Assembly: GCA_029834535.1 (NCBI GenBank)
Contig: JAQMWT010000553.1
Coordinates: forward strand, 62,001-126,000
DNA length: 64,000 nucleotides
Direction: 5' to 3'
From: Chrysophaeum taylorii
Lineage: Eukaryota; Sar; Pelagophyceae; Pelagomonadales; Pelagomonadaceae
Part shown: positions 61,844 to 64,000 of the stretch, one piece after another
Layout of the letters: the number at the start of each line of letters is the position of its first letter
Numbering within the stretch: the first letter of the stretch is position 1
Program-made: the position numbers and the translations under genes
Notes under the pieces: generated by a model
Databases searched by the model: none
What the model saw: only the letters and a program-made list of their open reading frames with translations
What the model was told of the DNA's origin: nothing

Positions 61844-63151
61844 TCAAGCGACCGGCGGGACGAGCATAGCAGGCTTTGGGGGCTGAGCGAGGTCCTTGGT
61901 GCAGGACTTCCAGGTGGGGCTTGCGGAGTTCTTGCAGATGGCCGTGCAGATGGCGTCGGCGAGGAGGGCGCGCTTACGGGGGCAGGCGCAGCCGGCGCAG
62001 TACTGCTGCGCCTTCTGGGGGAAGTGTTCCTTGAGGTCGTTTTCCGAGACGAGGCCGTCGTTGTCGGCGTCGAGCTGGAAAAAGAGTTCGCCGATGTCCT
62101 TGAGCGGGACGCCGTGCTCGGCGAGGGCCTTCGAAAAGGCGGAAACGCCGATCGCGCGCGCCTGGGGCTTGGCGTGCTTGGAAATTTCCCTCCAGACGCA
62201 GGCGACGTCGTCGTCGTTGCCGCGCTGGGGGATGACGTTGACGAGGCCGTTGTCTGACTCTTCGGCCGGGCGCGCCTCCTTGGCACGGCCGACGATTTTT
62301 GCGGGCGCGCCGACGGCGGTCGCGCCCGAGGGCACGTGGCGGAGGACGACGGCCCCCGAACCGACCTTGGCGCCGTCGCCGACATGGATGTTGCCGAGAA
62401 TGGAGGCCCCCGCGCCGATGAGGACGTACTTGCCGATTTTGGGGTGCCGGTCGCCCCGGTCCTTGCCGGTCGCCCCGAGCGTGACGCCGTGCAAAAGCGT
62501 GCAGCCATCGCCGACGACGGCCGTCTCGCCGATGACGACGCCCGTGCCGTGGTCAAACATGACGCCGCACGAGATCTCGGCCGCCGGGTGAATGTCGATG
62601 CCCGCGACCTCGGAGACGCGCGACTGGAGCCAGAGGGCGAGGTGCTTGTCGTCGTGGTCCCACGCCCAGCGCGCGACTCGGTGCGCCTGGATCGCCGCGT
62701 AGCCCTTGAAGTACAACAAGACGTCGACGTGCGCGTCGCAGGCCGGGTCTCGCTCCATCACGGCGAGGCAGTCGCGCCGAATGCACGTCCCAGCGGGCCA
62801 GCCGTGCTCGCTAAAGTAGGGATCGCTCAGTGCGCGGCGGCACGCCGCGAAGAGGTCGGTCCGCGAGACTCCCTTGCCCGCGAACCTGTTGGCGAGGCAC
62901 GCGGCGACGGCCTCTTCAAACGAAGTCGCTTCCAAGATTCCCCCAAAGAACTTGCTCAATAAGGGCTGTCGTGCCGTCGCAGCTTTGGCTTCGTGCATGG
63001 CGGCCTCGAACATCGGGTCGGCCTTCATCGCGGCGGCCTGCTTCCGCCGCTTCCGCCGTTCGACGAGGGCGATCTGGACCGCGAAGCACCCGACCACCAC
63101 GCCCACGACCACGGCGGCCTCGAACAACTCGAGCTCCGACACGCAATACAT
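61844..63151 (-). CDS. Serine O-acetyltransferase with N-terminal membrane segment and C-terminal EF-hand
   Basis: 435 residues from the ATG at 63151. Residues about 10-30 are a hydrophobic segment followed by RRKRRK, so the protein may be membrane-anchored or have an organelle signal. Residues about 75-285 are a CysE-type serine acetyltransferase: helical domain, then the left-handed beta-helix with Asp186 (GIDIHP) and His201 (FDHGTG), the catalytic pair of the family, and HPKIGKYVLIGAGASILGNI. It makes O-acetylserine for cysteine synthesis. Residues 361-372 form a canonical-looking EF-hand loop, DADNDGLVSEND, preceded by a helix. The tail has six cysteines. The EF-hand suggests calcium control, which is not a usual feature of this enzyme. 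Confidence 0.85.
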   Translation of the reverse strand: MYCVSELELFEAAVVVGVVVGCFAVQIALVERRKRRKQAAAMKADPMFEAAMHEAKAATARQPLLSKFFGGILEATSFEEAVAACLANRFAGKGVSRTDLFAACRRALSDPYFSEHGWPAGTCIRRDCLAVMERDPACDAHVDVLLYFKGYAAIQAHRVARWAWDHDDKHLALWLQSRVSEVAGIDIHPAAEISCGVMFDHGTGVVIGETAVVGDGCTLLHGVTLGATGKDRGDRHPKIGKYVLIGAGASILGNIHVGDGAKVGSGAVVLRHVPSGATAVGAPAKIVGRAKEARPAEESDNGLVNVIPQRGNDDDVACVWREISKHAKPQARAIGVSAFSKALAEHGVPLKDIGELFFQLDADNDGLVSENDLKEHFPQKAQQYCAGCACPRKRALLADAICTAICKNSASPTWKSCTKDLAQPPKPAMLVPPVA

Positions 63152-63447
63152 CCTCCTCCTCACAAATTAGAGAACCATCAACCGAGCGCGCCGCTCTGCG
63201 GTTGCATCATTCGTTCGTACCCTTCCCGCACCAAAAGACCACGACGACGAACCTGCGAGGAGCGTTCCACGTTCCGACGACGACGGCATAAAGTAATTAG
63301 GGTTAGGGTGGGGTGTTTGATCACCCACCCGTCTGCTGCTGCTCGGCACGAAGTGATTTGTTGTTGTTACGAGCGTTGTTCGAGCGAGGACGAAAGCAGT
63401 AGCGCACTCGTTCCCGGTCCGTGTACTCCACTGCGCTACTGCTACGT

Positions 63448-64000
63448 CTACTTGGTCGTCGTCGTCATCGTCGTCGTCGTCGCCATCGGTTTCGCCGATG
63501 ATGACGTTGAGGAGGTCGTCGTCGGCACGCAGCGCGAAACTTTCTGGGCGAACCGCAGCGAACAGAGGGTTTCTCGCTCGTGAATGGTCTCGGGCGCGAC
63601 CTGCGAGGGGGAACTCGAGCTCTAGTCGTCGAAAAAAAGGAACGCACGTTGATGATCGCGAGGGTCTTGGCGTCGCCGCCGAGGAACGGCTGGAGGAGAA
63701 AAGTGAGTTTCGAGTCGCGGTAGGGGACGTGGGATGCGGGGGGCGTTGAGGAGAGGGCGGAAATGACGTTGCCGAGGGCGGCGAGCGAGGAGTTGATGGC
63801 CTGGGCCTCCTTGAGGAGGCGCTTGTCGTCGTTCGAGCCGGAAATCGAGAGCCGCTCGGAGCCCGCGAGGTCGACGAGGTTAAAGACGCCGCTGGAGGTC
63901 TCGACGCCATCGGTACCGTTGAGGCGAAGCGAGAAGATGCAGTGGGAGCGGCTCGAGTTGGCGTTTGACTTGGTCGCGCCGACCTTGCGCCTTTTTTGCG
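63448..64000 (-). CDS. Kinesin motor domain, 3' part (probably kinesin-14)
   Basis: Partial; the gene continues beyond the window. Exons 63648-64000 and 63448-63600 with a 47-bp GT-AG intron. It reads NANSSRSHCIFSLRL (switch I), NLVDLAGSERL (switch II), INSSLAALGNVISAL, HVPYRDSKLTFLLQPFLGG and KTLAIIN, then VAPETIHERETLCSLRFAQKV after the intron. The protein stops about 26 residues after the motor core with a Thr-rich tail. A motor at the very C-terminus is typical of minus-end-directed kinesin-14. The stop is at 63448. Confidence 0.85.

Noticed and set aside
63167-63910. 247-codon Ser/Pro/Thr-rich frame on the minus strand
   Set aside because: It is a shifted frame of the kinesin motor exon; the kinesin motifs are in another frame.

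Overview
This is nuclear DNA of a eukaryote, most likely a small GC-rich stramenopile alga with a secondary plastid (pelagophyte-like). Genes are monocistronic, lie on both strands and are often intronless. Where introns occur they are only 41-65 bp. Host families include ETF-beta, exosome RRP45, kinesin, a DENND4-type DENN protein, MORN, ADCK/UbiB and a METTL21-type methyltransferase. Three paralogous predicted proteins start with a signal peptide followed by a CAFQAP motif, resembling the ASAFAP motif of heterokont plastid presequences. The assignment is an inference; no rRNA or organelle marker is present.

Layout. 1-27.9 kb and 31.3-37.3 kb are transposon-rich. 1-1.7 kb holds two Helitron 3' parts arranged tail to tail. 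2.0-27.9 kb is a tandem triplication of a compound unit: a Copia fossil with 75-bp LTRs, a predicted plastid-targeted coiled-coil gene, and a LINE whose C-terminus carries a PD-(D/E)XK-like motif. The third unit is truncated. In the second unit the LINE 3' end is amplified as about 730-bp tandem repeats. 31.3-37.3 kb holds stacked LINE 3' ends, a 1.1-kb LINE fragment and a three-unit tandem array of Helitron 3' parts.

28-31 kb carries ETF-beta and a papain-like protease. 38.2-64 kb is gene-dense: a secreted Cys-rich protein, a D-threonine aldolase/D-serine dehydratase-like enzyme, a tRNA-dihydrouridine synthase, a METTL21-like methyltransferase, an SH3/GT92-like protein, an MSS51-C-like protein, a MABP-DENN Rab GEF-like protein, a fumarate-reductase-like flavoprotein, an EF-hand/PDZ/coiled-coil protein, a spliced MORN-CAP fusion, an ADCK kinase, RRP45, a serine acetyltransferase with an EF-hand, and the 3' end of a kinesin gene. 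These look like independent housekeeping genes, not a pathway cluster.

The most notable signal is mobile. The LINE appears to insert at one particular (GACA)n site carried inside the Helitron repeat: three empty and two filled sites with both flanks are visible here. It also stacks tiny 5'-truncated copies on its own (GACA)n tail.
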